Source of the DNA: Neotamlana sedimentorum
Lineage (GTDB): Bacteria; Bacteroidota; Bacteroidia; Flavobacteriales; Flavobacteriaceae
Direction of reading: 5' to 3'
Length of the DNA: 64,000 nucleotides
Assembly (NCBI RefSeq): GCF_000943565.1
Contig: NZ_JTDW01000010.1
Coordinates: forward strand, 62,001 to 126,000
In this document: piece after piece, positions 46,290-56,332 of the stretch
Position numbering within the stretch: position 1 is the stretch's first letter
How the letters are laid out: every line of letters starts with the position of its first letter
Made by a program: the position numbers and the translations under genes
Notes under the pieces: generated by a model
What the model was told of the DNA's origin: nothing
The model's input: the letters and a program-made list of their open reading frames with translations, nothing else
The model's database searches: none

Positions 46290-47690
46290 TTAATTCCAAC
46301 CTGGGTTTTGAGTGATGTTAGGGTTTACATCGGTTTCATCTTGTGGAATTGGTAAAATATTGGTGTCATCGCCATAAGGTATATAACAAATACTTGCAGT
46401 ACATTGCGTTCTAACTATATCTTGTTTGTAACGCATTAAATCCCAAAGTCTTTGACCTTCAAAAGCTAATTCTAGTCTTCTTTCGAGTAAAATTTCGTCA
46501 ATTAAATCTGTGCCAGTTGCTGTAACATCTGGTGCTGTTGGTAAACCTCTTTGGCGCACCATATCTAAATCGTCTTGTGCTCCAGTAATATTTGTACCAA
46601 TTTGTGCTCTTGCTTCTGCTCTGTTTAAATATACTTCCGCTAGACGAATTATTTTTGTATTATCTGTACCTAGTACATCAGGATATTTATTAATTCTAAA
46701 TGGTGCATAGTCACCAACCAAGAAAGTGTCTTCTAAAAACACCTGCATTCTTGCATCGTTAGTGTCATATAAGGAAACCACATCGTTCGAAGGTAAATAA
46801 TCACCAAAACCGTCTATTACATAAATACCTGCTATAAGTCCACTATTATCTACGTCTGTATTTGAAATTTCAAAAATAGACTCAGAACTATTATCAACAG
46901 TCCATAAGTTTAAATAATTGTCATTAGAAACTAAAGCATAACTAGAAGAATTAATAACATCGGTAGCCATAGCCTCTGCATTTTCCCAATCTTCCATGTA
47001 TAAATACACTCTTGATAATAAAGCTTTTACTGCGGTTGGCGATAAGGTGCTAGAGTTACCAGTTCTAGATGTAGTATCCATTAAACTAATTGCCGTAGTC
47101 ATATCAGAAATAATCTGTTCGTACACTTCGGCAACAGTACTTCTTTCTGGCTCGTAAGTAGGATCGAAAGTTAAAATTAACGGAACTCCTAAATGGCTAG
47201 CATCTGAAGTAAATTTATAATGTTGTGCAAAAAAATTGACCAAATTAAAATACACTAACCCTCTTAAAGCATAAGCTTCACCAATAAGATGATCTTTTTC
47301 ATCTTGGTTGGCAGTAGTAGCAGTTACATCAGAATTAATGACATTATTTAATGCATTATTAGTATAATACATACGAGTCCACATAGCATTTGCATTATCA
47401 TCAGCAACAGTTTGTACATGTGCTGCAAAATCAATATACCTATTGGCTTGTTCATTTTGTTTTAAATCATCAGCTAGAGCATCGGCAACTAAAAACACAT
47501 CTCTACCATAAAAATTGGTTCCTTGCAACACATCATATACACCAGTAATAGAAGTTTCTATATCTTCTACATTGGTTATAGCATCAACATCTGAGACAGC
47601 GAATTCAGGAGTAATTTCTAAGAATGACTCTGAACATGAAAAGCAAATTCCTATTATAATTAATACTATTATTTTATTATATTTTTTCAT
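46290..47690 (-). CDS. SusD/RagB-type outer membrane lipoprotein
   Basis: 466 residues. Lipobox GICFSC near residue 19 and the SusD start CSESFLEITPE. TPR-like helices (AYALRGLVYFNLVNFFAQHY; LLSRVYLYMEDWENAEAMA) and C-terminal signature LLERRLELAFEGQRLWDLMRYKQ, split here for description, are typical. It is the surface lid that captures substrate for the SusC porin encoded 18 bases upstream. Sugar-binding is not implied: neighbours are peptidase and amidohydrolase genes. Confidence 0.96.
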   Translation of the reverse strand: MKKYNKIIVLIIIGICFSCSESFLEITPEFAVSDVDAITNVEDIETSITGVYDVLQGTNFYGRDVFLVADALADDLKQNEQANRYIDFAAHVQTVADDNANAMWTRMYYTNNALNNVINSDVTATTANQDEKDHLIGEAYALRGLVYFNLVNFFAQHYKFTSDASHLGVPLILTFDPTYEPERSTVAEVYEQIISDMTTAISLMDTTSRTGNSSTLSPTAVKALLSRVYLYMEDWENAEAMATDVINSSSYALVSNDNYLNLWTVDNSSESIFEISNTDVDNSGLIAGIYVIDGFGDYLPSNDVVSLYDTNDARMQVFLEDTFLVGDYAPFRINKYPDVLGTDNTKIIRLAEVYLNRAEARAQIGTNITGAQDDLDMVRQRGLPTAPDVTATGTDLIDEILLERRLELAFEGQRLWDLMRYKQDIVRTQCTASICYIPYGDDTNILPIPQDETDVNPNITQNPGWN

Positions 47691-47708
47691 AAGTCTTTTA
47701 TTTTAAAT

Positions 47709-50700
47709 TTACAATTGAATGTCCAGTCCGAACGAAATAGTTTTTATTGCTGGAGTTAATGCTGTGTATAATCCATTTACAGCCTGTTCTGGATCTATAT
47801 ATAAATCTTTTTCTTTTGTAAATGTTAATATATTAGTACCTCTTGCATACATTCTAATAGAATTAACGTATAACATAGACGCTACTTTTTCTGGGAAATC
47901 GTAGGCTATTGTTAAATCTTTTAGGCGAACAAAACTACCATCGTAAATCCATCTTGAAACAGCTGCATTATTACTAATTCCTGGATATCCGCCCCAAACA
48001 AATTTAGGAAATAAAGCGTCTGTTTTTCCTGGCACCCACCTGTTTTCATACAAATAAGTCGCTGTACTTCTTGGCGTTAACCTTCCATCTCCTAAACTAC
48101 CACGAGCTCTAGAATCGAAAATTGAATTACCATAAGAATACATGAAATTAGCACTTAAACTAAAGTTTTTATAAGAAAAAGACGTATTAAAACCACCAAA
48201 AACATCTGGAGTAGCAGTGTCACCAGTTAAATATTCTACAGCTTCATTAACATCGCTTGTAGTTGTAGTTTCAGTTGCATCAGTATAAAGTAAAGGCGCA
48301 CCTGTATCGGCGTCTATACCTGCCCAACCATACATGTAAAAAGAATTAAAATCTTGCCCTACTTGTCTTCTAAAATAGGCATTAAGACCAGTATCTGTAT
48401 AGTCTTCAACTAGCTCTGTTATTTCATTTTTTAGGAATGTAGCATTAAAACCAAGATTCCATATAAAACCATTCTTATTGATTACATCTGCATTTAAACT
48501 AATCTCAATACCGGAATTTTGCATGGTACCAAAATTTTGAGTAAATTCTGTAAACCCTGTAGTTGGAGAAATAGGAACATCTAGAATAAGATCGTCTGAT
48601 ACTCTTTTAAAATATTCAACGGTACCATTAATTTTATTAAATAATCCAAAATCTAAACCAATATTGAAATTCTCCTGTGTTTCCCATCCTAGGTCAGGAT
48701 TTCCTATTTGAGAAGGAGTTCCTCCTGGAGAACCATCATAATCATTAGTATAAGTATAATACCCTTGAGCAGCATAATTACCAATACCTGCATTTCCTGT
48801 TACACCAAATGAGCTTCTTAATTTAAGTAAATTTATAAAAGACATATCTTCTAGAAACCCTTCTTTATTAATATTCCAACTAGCTCCTACAGAATAAAAA
48901 GTTCCATATCTATTGTCAGCTCCAAATCTTGAAGAACCATCTCGTCTTATACTACCTGATAGATAGTATTTCCCATTATAATTGTAGTTAGCTCTAGAAA
49001 ACATAGAACTAAATGTGTATTCTGAAGTAGATCCACTAGCATCAATTAAGGCCGCAGCACTTAATGTTGTTACAACATCATTAGGAAAATCTGTTCCTAA
49101 AGCCCAAAATGTTTCTCCTTTAGTTTTTTGCGCTTCATAACCTGCTAACACATTAATATTATGGCCGCCATCTAAAGTTAAATTATAATCCAAGGTTTGT
49201 GTACCTACCCATGTTTTACTAGTTACACTACCTTGATAAGCCCTTCCATTAACATTATATCCAGCACCATAACGTCTGTTATAATACTGAGAATCTTTAA
49301 CATTAAGGATATCAAAATTCCATTGGCTTCTAAATGTTAAATTCTCTAATGGCGTTATTGATACTGAAAAGTTATCAATAATTCTATTTGTGTTAGTTCC
49401 CCATTCATCGTCTCCACTTAAACTACCTACAATATTAGGTCCTATTGGAAAATAACCAGTCTCAGCATGTAATGCATTAAAGTCTCCGTTTTCGTCATAT
49501 ATAGGAATTAATGGAGATAATTCTAAACTAACTTTAAAAGGGTTATTCCATGATCCACCATCTTCGGCAGTACTTGAATTAGTCTCTGCAATTGAGATGT
49601 TATTTGATAAGGTTATATAGTCGTTAACTTTGTATTCTAAATTAGCACGCGTACTAAATCTATCAAAACCGTAGCCTATTATATAACTTTCTTGATCCAT
49701 ATAACCAGCAGACATAAAGTATTTAACTTTATCTGTACCACCTCTTACACTCAAATCATAACTTTGTGTTATTCCTGTTTGCGTTATGGCGTCTAACCAA
49801 TTTGTATCTGTTGGCTCTCCTGTTAAAGGATCTGTTTGTTGAATAAATCTGGCATCTAATCTTGCTTGTGCCTCTTCTACTGTATCTCCTTGATTTACAT
49901 AACCCTCAATAAACAACTCTTTATATTGTGCTGCATTTAGTGGTTTTAAAATATTATTTGAGGCTTGAGAATTAAAACCTGTTAGTGTTTTTAACTCAAT
50001 AACTGCCTTACCAGATTTTCCCTGTTTTGTAGTAATTAATATAACACCATTTGCTCCTCTTGACCCATAAATTGCAGTAGACGCAGCATCTTTTAATATA
50101 CTTATGTTTTCAATATCATTTGGGTTTATTGATGCCATAACATTAGAACTTGCACCGTCGTTATCAAGTGTAGATTGGCTACCAGCTGCAATCGGAATAC
50201 CGTCAATAACGTATAATGGCTCACTTGATGCGTTGATAGATCCCGTACCCCTAATTCTAATTTGCGTATTTGCTCCTGGAGCACCATCAACGGCTGATGC
50301 CTGTAAACCCGCTACACTTCCTCTAAGCGATTGTTCGAATGTAGAGGTTGGCATTTGTTGTAACTCTTCACTTTTCACTACAGAAACAGCACCTGTTAAA
50401 GACTCTTTTGTTTGACTACCGTAACCAACAATTACTACTTCGCTTAATGCGGCAGCGCTTTCTTTCATGATCACATTAATTTCTTTTTGTGCACCAACAA
50501 CCACACTTTGCGTTCCCATACCTACATAGGTAAATTCTAAAACACTCTCTGTATTTGGTACAGAAATATTATATTTTCCATCAAAATCAGATTGGACACC
50601 TGTTTTTGTACCTTTTACAATAATATTTACACCAGGCAATGGCATACCGTATTCATCTGTTACAGTTCCTGTTATTAAAATTTCTTGAACTGCATTAACT

Positions 50701-51059
50701 TTAGCTTCGTCGTTATTTTCAACCTTACTCTTTTTAACAACAACTTGTTTGCCATCAATATTATAAGTAAGTCCTGTATTTATAAACGCTTGATCTAAAA
50801 CTCGTGTTATAGGTGCCTTCATAAATTTTAAAGACACTTTTTTATTAGTTTTTACAACATCATCTTTATAAAAAAAGATATACTCACTATTATTTTGAAT
50901 TTTGTTGAATAGTTCTTCTATTGATATACTTTTTACATCTATATCAATTTTCGACTGGCCTGAAATTGTGTTAGCATAAACCGATGTAAGCCCTATACTA
51001 AGAAATAATAAAAATATTCTCATAATAGCTAGAATATCTACACTTGATTTTTTTTTCAT
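47709..51059 (-). CDS. SusC/RagA-type TonB-dependent receptor with STN domain
   Basis: 1116 residues. Signal anchor to about 30, then an STN domain (SISIEELFNKIQNNSEYIFFYKDD, about 40-100) which in such receptors contacts a FecR anti-sigma factor, then a carboxypeptidase D-type domain (GTVTDEYGMPLPGVNIIVKGT), the plug with VVIVGYGSQTKESLTGAVS, and a large barrel. It imports oligomers captured by SusD using TonB energy. The STN domain together with the sigma/FecR genes upstream points to substrate-induced transcription of this locus. Confidence 0.96.
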   Translation of the reverse strand: MKKKSSVDILAIMRIFLLFLSIGLTSVYANTISGQSKIDIDVKSISIEELFNKIQNNSEYIFFYKDDVVKTNKKVSLKFMKAPITRVLDQAFINTGLTYNIDGKQVVVKKSKVENNDEAKVNAVQEILITGTVTDEYGMPLPGVNIIVKGTKTGVQSDFDGKYNISVPNTESVLEFTYVGMGTQSVVVGAQKEINVIMKESAAALSEVVIVGYGSQTKESLTGAVSVVKSEELQQMPTSTFEQSLRGSVAGLQASAVDGAPGANTQIRIRGTGSINASSEPLYVIDGIPIAAGSQSTLDNDGASSNVMASINPNDIENISILKDAASTAIYGSRGANGVILITTKQGKSGKAVIELKTLTGFNSQASNNILKPLNAAQYKELFIEGYVNQGDTVEEAQARLDARFIQQTDPLTGEPTDTNWLDAITQTGITQSYDLSVRGGTDKVKYFMSAGYMDQESYIIGYGFDRFSTRANLEYKVNDYITLSNNISIAETNSSTAEDGGSWNNPFKVSLELSPLIPIYDENGDFNALHAETGYFPIGPNIVGSLSGDDEWGTNTNRIIDNFSVSITPLENLTFRSQWNFDILNVKDSQYYNRRYGAGYNVNGRAYQGSVTSKTWVGTQTLDYNLTLDGGHNINVLAGYEAQKTKGETFWALGTDFPNDVVTTLSAAALIDASGSTSEYTFSSMFSRANYNYNGKYYLSGSIRRDGSSRFGADNRYGTFYSVGASWNINKEGFLEDMSFINLLKLRSSFGVTGNAGIGNYAAQGYYTYTNDYDGSPGGTPSQIGNPDLGWETQENFNIGLDFGLFNKINGTVEYFKRVSDDLILDVPISPTTGFTEFTQNFGTMQNSGIEISLNADVINKNGFIWNLGFNATFLKNEITELVEDYTDTGLNAYFRRQVGQDFNSFYMYGWAGIDADTGAPLLYTDATETTTTSDVNEAVEYLTGDTATPDVFGGFNTSFSYKNFSLSANFMYSYGNSIFDSRARGSLGDGRLTPRSTATYLYENRWVPGKTDALFPKFVWGGYPGISNNAAVSRWIYDGSFVRLKDLTIAYDFPEKVASMLYVNSIRMYARGTNILTFTKEKDLYIDPEQAVNGLYTALTPAIKTISFGLDIQL

Positions 51060-51083
51060 ACTTTTGAATTGAGTTAATTAATG

Positions 51084-51146
51084 TTGCTACGTAAGTAGCA
51101 ATGTTAAATTTTAAATAGCTGGAAAATGTTGCCGCATTTTCTAGCT
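51084..51146 (-). other. Two hairpins between fecR and susC
   Basis: TTGCTAC-GTAA-GTAGCAA (51084-51101) and a 12-base-pair stem with one mismatch or wobble (51117-51128 with 51135-51146, loop TTGCCG). A T run follows the second on the plus strand only. In the minus-strand message they would lie between the regulator and the transporter cistrons. Confidence 0.55.
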
Positions 51147-51184
51147 TTTTTAATTTTTAGAATTTAGTTTTCTTCATTTACTAC

Positions 51185-52249
51185 TTATTTTTGATTAATG
51201 ATTATTTTATTGTTATTGATAGTATATTCCATATCTGTACTCGCAGCTATATTTTGGAGCACACTTTCTATATTCTCATTTAAATCTAAATACCCCGAAA
51301 AGGTTTCGTTTGCTAAGTCGTTACTTAAAATCTCAACATTTATATTATAATATCTTGATAGTCTTTTTGTAATATAGTTTAGACTATTATTTTTGAATAT
51401 TAAGATACCGTCTCTCCATGAAAAGTAATGGTCTACATTTACCTTTTCGGATACAATGCTTTTGGTACTTTTATTAAAGCTTGCTTTTGTACCCGGTGTA
51501 ATTTTCATTTTCTCGGTAAAGTCTGTAGCATTAAGGTTGGCTTTATAACTAATTTTTACACTACCGCTTTTTAATACGGTGTTGGTAATTTTCTCGTCTT
51601 TATAACTAGTTACACAAAAAACAGTCCCGAGTACTTTAACCTCTTGATTATCTGATAATACTATAAAAGGCTTATCTTTATTATGTGCTACATCAAAAAT
51701 GGCTTCACCTTCTAAATACACCTCGCGTTGGCTACCATTAAACACTGCGGGATAAACCATTTTCGATCCAGAGTTTAACCATACAACACTACCGTCGGAC
51801 AGTTTTATTTTACTTCGCTTTCCGTAAGGAATTAAAAGTGTATTGTATAATGTTTTACTATTTTTTTTGGTTTGTTGTTCTACCTCTTTTTTACTACCTA
51901 GAGATACTTTTTCACCAGAATTAGAATAATTTATTTCTGAAGACTCTTCATTTAAATTAACAGTTTCGCCATTGGATAAAACTAAAACAACATCGCTTGA
52001 GTTATTAACATCGATATTATTAGCTTCACTTACAACGGTTTTTATTGAAGTTTCCGATTTAGAACTCAAAACGTATAAACTTGAACTTATTAATACAACA
52101 CAAAATGCTAAAACTCCAAACCTAATTCGTTTTTTACGTTTCTGTTTAGGTAAATTATCAACAGCGGTTAATATTTTATTTCTCAACACCACTTTTTCAA
52201 GCTCTGTAATAGGTAGTATTTTTATTTTAGATGATTCTCTTTCTTTCAT
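51185..52249 (-). CDS. FecR-type anti-sigma factor
   Basis: 354 residues. N-terminal cytoplasmic part (to about 45), one transmembrane segment (FGVLAFCVVLISSSLYVLSS, about 46-65), and a periplasmic FecR domain: LLIPYGKRSKIKLSDGSVVWLNSGS, YLEGEAIFDVAH, VKVLGTVFCVTSY. The C-terminal DUF4974-like part (FSWRDGILIFKNNSLNYITKRLSRYYNI, shown in part) is the region that meets the STN domain of the receptor. It lies between the ECF sigma gene and susC. Confidence 0.95.
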   Translation of the reverse strand: MKERESSKIKILPITELEKVVLRNKILTAVDNLPKQKRKKRIRFGVLAFCVVLISSSLYVLSSKSETSIKTVVSEANNIDVNNSSDVVLVLSNGETVNLNEESSEINYSNSGEKVSLGSKKEVEQQTKKNSKTLYNTLLIPYGKRSKIKLSDGSVVWLNSGSKMVYPAVFNGSQREVYLEGEAIFDVAHNKDKPFIVLSDNQEVKVLGTVFCVTSYKDEKITNTVLKSGSVKISYKANLNATDFTEKMKITPGTKASFNKSTKSIVSEKVNVDHYFSWRDGILIFKNNSLNYITKRLSRYYNINVEILSNDLANETFSGYLDLNENIESVLQNIAASTDMEYTINNNKIIINQK

Positions 52250-52359
52250 TTTTAATTTAAAAAAATTAACTAATTTTCAGTTAGTTAAATTATTTGATAA
52301 CATATTTAATAAGTAGGTTTGGGTATTTTTATAGACAAAAATTCTTCGTAATTTTTAAA

Positions 52360-53031
52360 TTAATAATAAAAATTAAGTTTACGCAGTGCTTTTACTGCTC
52401 TATAAATTGAAGTACGAGCGGTTTCAACAGAAATATTTAAAATTTCTGAAATTTCCTCATAAGATTTATCTTCATTAAACCTTAAATACAATACTCTTCG
52501 TTGTTTTTCTGTTAAGGTTTTTAATGCTTTAGAAAGCGAACTATTTCTATGTGCAGTTTGCTCTTCGCTTATTATTTTCTTTTCGCAAGAATCGGCATGA
52601 TTTTTAGGAGTTCTATCTAATTTGCTCTGGAATTCGGCAGTTTCTATAGGTTTATCTTTTACCTTATATTTTTTATTGATTTTACGCCTTAAAGACTGCA
52701 GTAAATAATATTTAACGTTGCTGGTAATCGATAAATTTTTTCTGTATTTATATAAATCTAAAAACAAATCATGAATACAATCCATAACATAGCCACGATC
52801 TTTAGAATGATACATCCCGTAGTTAAACAATACATCAATATACAAATCGTAGAGTTCGCCAAGGGCCAACTTATCGCCTTTTATAAGTCGCTTCCAAATT
52901 ATTATATCTTCATTGTTTGAAGTTTTCAAGCTACTTAAACTTGTTTCTTTAGTTTTTGCAAAAACATCTTCATTTACATGTAAATTATTTTCCAAAGCTA
53001 AAGCCAACGCTAGTTCTCCATATTCTTGCAT
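52360..53031 (-). CDS. ECF RNA polymerase sigma factor
   Basis: 223 residues. Region 2 at about 52-120 (LGELYDLYIDVLFNYGMYH; CIHDLFLDLYKYR) and region 4 at about 165-222 (LTEKQRRVLYLRFNEDKSYEEISEILNIS with helix-turn-helix, shown in part). The N-terminal 45 residues are an extension beyond usual ECF length and there is no alternative Met. It should activate susC and its own operon when FecR signals. Confidence 0.94.
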   Translation of the reverse strand: MQEYGELALALALENNLHVNEDVFAKTKETSLSSLKTSNNEDIIIWKRLIKGDKLALGELYDLYIDVLFNYGMYHSKDRGYVMDCIHDLFLDLYKYRKNLSITSNVKYYLLQSLRRKINKKYKVKDKPIETAEFQSKLDRTPKNHADSCEKKIISEEQTAHRNSSLSKALKTLTEKQRRVLYLRFNEDKSYEEISEILNISVETARTSIYRAVKALRKLNFYY

Positions 53032-53427
53032 AAACTTTATTTTTTGAGTTAGTTTTAAAAGCAGTATTACATGCTTTCAATAATATAAGCAAAAATTAGA
53101 GTTGACATAGACAAAATTATCAAATTGATAATCAATTTTATGTTATTTTAAAAAAACAGCGTGATTTTAAACTAAATTTTAAATTTTTATTTCAAAAATT
53201 ACGACATCTCTATTTTTTATACAACGCATTGAAACGTTTTTTTAAAGGTTAAAAATTAATTTTTCATTATTTTTCTGTTAATTTATCATGACCTAAAAGG
53301 TCTCAGTTTATAACAAAAACACATACCAAAACCCTTAATTTTTTTTAGAATTTTAATACCCCTATAGAGTAACTAATTTATACAGTAAATAGAGCAAACG
53401 TCCAAAAATATTATATGTACTAACGGA
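53032..53427. other. AT-rich intergenic region between sigma gene and metzincin gene
   Basis: About 396 bases. Apart from the candidate promoter/operator at 53112-53138 I see only A and T tracts, no coding frame, RNA gene or repeat copy. Confidence 0.5.
53112..53138 (-). promoter_or_regulatory. Candidate promoter and operator of the sigma-fecR unit
   Basis: TAATTTTG on the minus strand (53119-53112) fits TAnnTTTG. Immediately upstream lies AAATTGA-TAA-TCAATTT (53122-53138), a 7-base inverted repeat that would fall in the promoter spacer and could be an operator. The untranslated leader would be about 75 bases. Confidence 0.45.
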
Positions 53428-54267
53428 TTAAAAACTTCTATCTAAAGCTTCTAACCTTGAAACTAGTATTTGGCCTTCGTTTAAAGCATAACCATCGGTA
53501 TAAACGCCTCCCATTAAACAACCATAGCTACAATCGTTGTGGCTTAGTCCAAGAACATGTCCAATTTCGTGCGATATTGTTCTAGAAAGCGAACCTCTAT
53601 CGAAACTTGTTTTACTTTCTGTTAGTAATGTTTTTTCTGGTACACCACCGCCATTATGTTTATTGGTCCATGTTCCAACCACCGAATGGTAATTAAAACC
53701 ACTCATTGCGTTTCCTTGAGAAGTATTACCAATAAATGGAAACATATAAATATGAAACAAATTTTCACCTAACTCTGCTTCTGTACTCATAAATTCTGGC
53801 TGCATTAAAGCATATAAATGAGGGAGTCGTTCTGGATCAGAGTTACCATTATCGTCTCTTTGCGTACTTGCTATAAATTTAATTGAAGCTTCATAATTAT
53901 CTCCTTTTACAACATCTTCTTCTATTATCGATTCTATATTCCAAATAATGTTAGCTTGTTCCCAAATAGCATTCACTTCCGGCATTATTGTTTCGGTTAC
54001 ATCTTCTGGTGTAACCCAACTCTCCATATCTATACCTGTTGAGTGCGGCATAACAATATCTTGCATAAGGTGCACTCTTAAATTTAAGGTAATAACATAA
54101 GGTGAATCGTCTTCTGGCTCATCGTCATCGTTACTTTCTATTTTTTCAGGCAAACTTTCTGATGAACTTCCTGAGCAACCTTCTATTAAAAACAGAAATG
54201 CAATTAATAAAATACCAAGAATACATGATTTAATTTTAAATGGAAATCTGTTACTGTATAGTTTCAT
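53428..54267 (-). CDS. Metzincin-type zinc metalloprotease lipoprotein
   Basis: I start at ATG 54267 (MKLYSNRFPFK, 279 residues); the longer frame from 54336 would put 23 residues, and part of the upstream tRNA-terminator region, before the signal. A hydrophobic segment ends in lipobox LIEGC. After an acidic linker the catalytic domain ends with HEIGHVLGLSH (three zinc His and catalytic Glu) and a methionine-turn candidate GCLMGG, the metzincin arrangement. It could be a pappalysin/archaemetzincin relative; exact family uncertain. Expected in the periplasm or on the surface. Confidence 0.85.
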   Translation of the reverse strand: MKLYSNRFPFKIKSCILGILLIAFLFLIEGCSGSSSESLPEKIESNDDDEPEDDSPYVITLNLRVHLMQDIVMPHSTGIDMESWVTPEDVTETIMPEVNAIWEQANIIWNIESIIEEDVVKGDNYEASIKFIASTQRDDNGNSDPERLPHLYALMQPEFMSTEAELGENLFHIYMFPFIGNTSQGNAMSGFNYHSVVGTWTNKHNGGGVPEKTLLTESKTSFDRGSLSRTISHEIGHVLGLSHNDCSYGCLMGGVYTDGYALNEGQILVSRLEALDRSF

Positions 54268-54332
54268 AATAAAAAAAATGGTTACGTTATATAATATTAA
54301 GGAAGCAATATGAAATTTATAGACAGTTAAAA

Positions 54333-54363
54333 ACAAAAAAGCCTTAACGTAAACGTTAAGGCT
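54333..54363 (-). terminator. Terminator downstream of the tRNA gene
   Basis: GCCTTAACG-TTTA-CGTTAAGGC read on the minus strand (54363-54342), 9-base-pair stem, followed by TTTTTTGTTTTT. It ends the tRNA transcript before the metzincin gene. Confidence 0.85.
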
Positions 54364-54368
54364 TTAAG

Positions 54369-54442
<74 letters not shown>

Positions 54443-54697
54443 AGATATTTATAATTTAATTTTCCAGTGCGCAAATATAGAATTAACTACAAATCTAACC
54501 AAAAAAAATTCTTAATAATTTAATTCTATCTATTTTTAACAAATAACACAAACGAAATCAGTATTTTACAAAACACAACACCTATAAAAGCTAGCAAAAA
54601 TGGGTAATTTAAACTCAGTTTAGAAGAATTTTACCCTGCAAAACACTAAAATTTAAAGTCGAAAGTTATACTTTTATCACATAAAACTCTAACTGTA

Positions 54698-56260
54698 ATG
54701 CGTTACATCTATTTTGCCTTAACCTTATGCTTTTTAATGCTTTGGAGCTCTTGCCGAAAAGATTTTGAGTTTTCTGCTAGTACAGGAATACTGCAATTTT
54801 CTAAAGACACCGTATATTTAGATACCGTTTTTACAAACATTGGGTCGAGTACTTATAACCTAAAAGTTTATAATAAAAGTGATAACGATATTTTAATTCC
54901 TTCGGTTAAATTAGCCTTAGGAGATGCTTCAAACTACAGATTAAATGTTGATGGCATTGCAGGAAAATCGTTTGAAAACGTTGAACTCCTCGCTAAGGAT
55001 AGCTTATTTATTTTTATTGAAACCACCATAGATTATAACGCTTTTAGCAACACTGAAACCTCTTTTTTATATACCGATAAAATTGAATTCGACTCTGGCG
55101 CAAATCTTCAAGAAGTAGAACTGGTTACTTTGGTTCAAGACGCTATTTTTATTTATCCAGATAGAGATAACACCACCAAAGTTATTGAAACATTAACATT
55201 AAATATTGGCGGAGAATTAATTGAAACCGAGTTACAAGGACGCGAATTATTGCCAGAAGAACTCACGTTTACAAACCAAAAACCTTATGTTATTTACGGA
55301 TTTGCCACGGTGCCAGAAAACCAAACTTTAACTATTGAAGCTGGCTCACGCGTACATTTCCATGCCGATTCGGGCATTATTGTTTCTAATAACGCATCTA
55401 TACAAATTAATGGTGAATTTAGCTCAGATCAAGAAACCCTTGAAAACGAAGTGATTTTTGAAGGCGACCGTTTAGAACCGCTTTTTGCCGATATTCCCGG
55501 ACAATGGGGAACCATTTGGCTGTTAGATGGCAGCACTAATAACAACATTAATTATTTAACCATAAAAAATGCAACTATTGGTATATTAAGCGATGGCAAC
55601 CCGAATGCCGTTAATAACAAACTTAATATTAGCAACTCGCAAATTTACAACACCAGCGCATTTGGTATTTTTGGCAGAAACACCTCAATAGCTGCAGAAA
55701 ATCTGGTTATAAATAATAGCGGACAATCATCTTTCGCTGGAACCATTGGCGGAAAATACAATTTTACACACGCCACATTAGTAAATTATTGGAATAATGG
55801 CTTTAGGCAATATCCGGCGGTTTTACTAAATAATTTTATTTTAGATGAAGACAACAACGCTACACTCGCTAGTTTAACCGAAGCCAATTTTAATAATTGC
55901 ATTATTTATGGCAACGATAATACCGAGTTTCAGCTTGAAGAAATTGAAGACGATGCTATCGATTTCAATTTTAAATTCACCAATTGTTTAATCCGTTTTA
56001 ACGATACTAGTAATAATTTTACTGGCGATAATTACAATTTTGATAATGATGAATTATACGAAAACATTATTTTTAATCGCGAGCCAGATTTTAAAGATAC
56101 CGACACCAACCAGTTTATTATTGGCGCAGATTCCGAAGCTATTAATCAAGGTTTCCCCCTATTTGCAAACCAAGTTCCATTCGATATTTTAAATGAAGAT
56201 AGAACTGCTTCTCCAGATATAGGGGCTTATCAACATACCACATTTACCGACGACGATTAA
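54698..56260 (+). CDS. Right-handed beta-helix lipoprotein (choice-of-anchor Q-like end)
   Basis: 520 residues. Lipobox WSSC near residue 19. Residues about 28-140 are an Ig-like/ASPM-type strand domain (DTVFTNIGSSTYNLKVYNKS). Residues about 200-480 contain repeated short strands (LTIEAGSRVHFH, GIIVSNNASIQING, LTIKNATIGI, LNISNSQIYN), as in pectate-lyase-like helices. The end GFPLFANQVPFDILNEDR...PDIGAYQH resembles the choice-of-anchor Q motif. No catalytic residues recognised. Surface structural or glycan-binding protein is inferred. Confidence 0.8.
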   Translation: MRYIYFALTLCFLMLWSSCRKDFEFSASTGILQFSKDTVYLDTVFTNIGSSTYNLKVYNKSDNDILIPSVKLALGDASNYRLNVDGIAGKSFENVELLAKDSLFIFIETTIDYNAFSNTETSFLYTDKIEFDSGANLQEVELVTLVQDAIFIYPDRDNTTKVIETLTLNIGGELIETELQGRELLPEELTFTNQKPYVIYGFATVPENQTLTIEAGSRVHFHADSGIIVSNNASIQINGEFSSDQETLENEVIFEGDRLEPLFADIPGQWGTIWLLDGSTNNNINYLTIKNATIGILSDGNPNAVNNKLNISNSQIYNTSAFGIFGRNTSIAAENLVINNSGQSSFAGTIGGKYNFTHATLVNYWNNGFRQYPAVLLNNFILDEDNNATLASLTEANFNNCIIYGNDNTEFQLEEIEDDAIDFNFKFTNCLIRFNDTSNNFTGDNYNFDNDELYENIIFNREPDFKDTDTNQFIIGADSEAINQGFPLFANQVPFDILNEDRTASPDIGAYQHTTFTDDD

Positions 56261-56332
56261 ATTTAGTACATCTACTTATTGTTTTAATACATCATATTTT
56301 ATAACTTTCTGACTATCAAAACCAAATAAGTC

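Noticed and set aside
47709-51059. Naming the SusC/SusD pair a polysaccharide utilisation locus.
   Set aside because: No glycoside hydrolase, polysaccharide lyase or sulfatase is nearby; enzymes are of peptidase and amidohydrolase type.
54268-54336. Longer N-terminus for the metzincin gene.
   Set aside because: It runs into the tRNA terminator region and precedes a complete lipoprotein signal that starts at 54267.
54600-54634. Nested small inverted repeat upstream of the beta-helix lipoprotein gene.
   Set aside because: Arms of only six bases and no promoter or terminator context; not enough to call.
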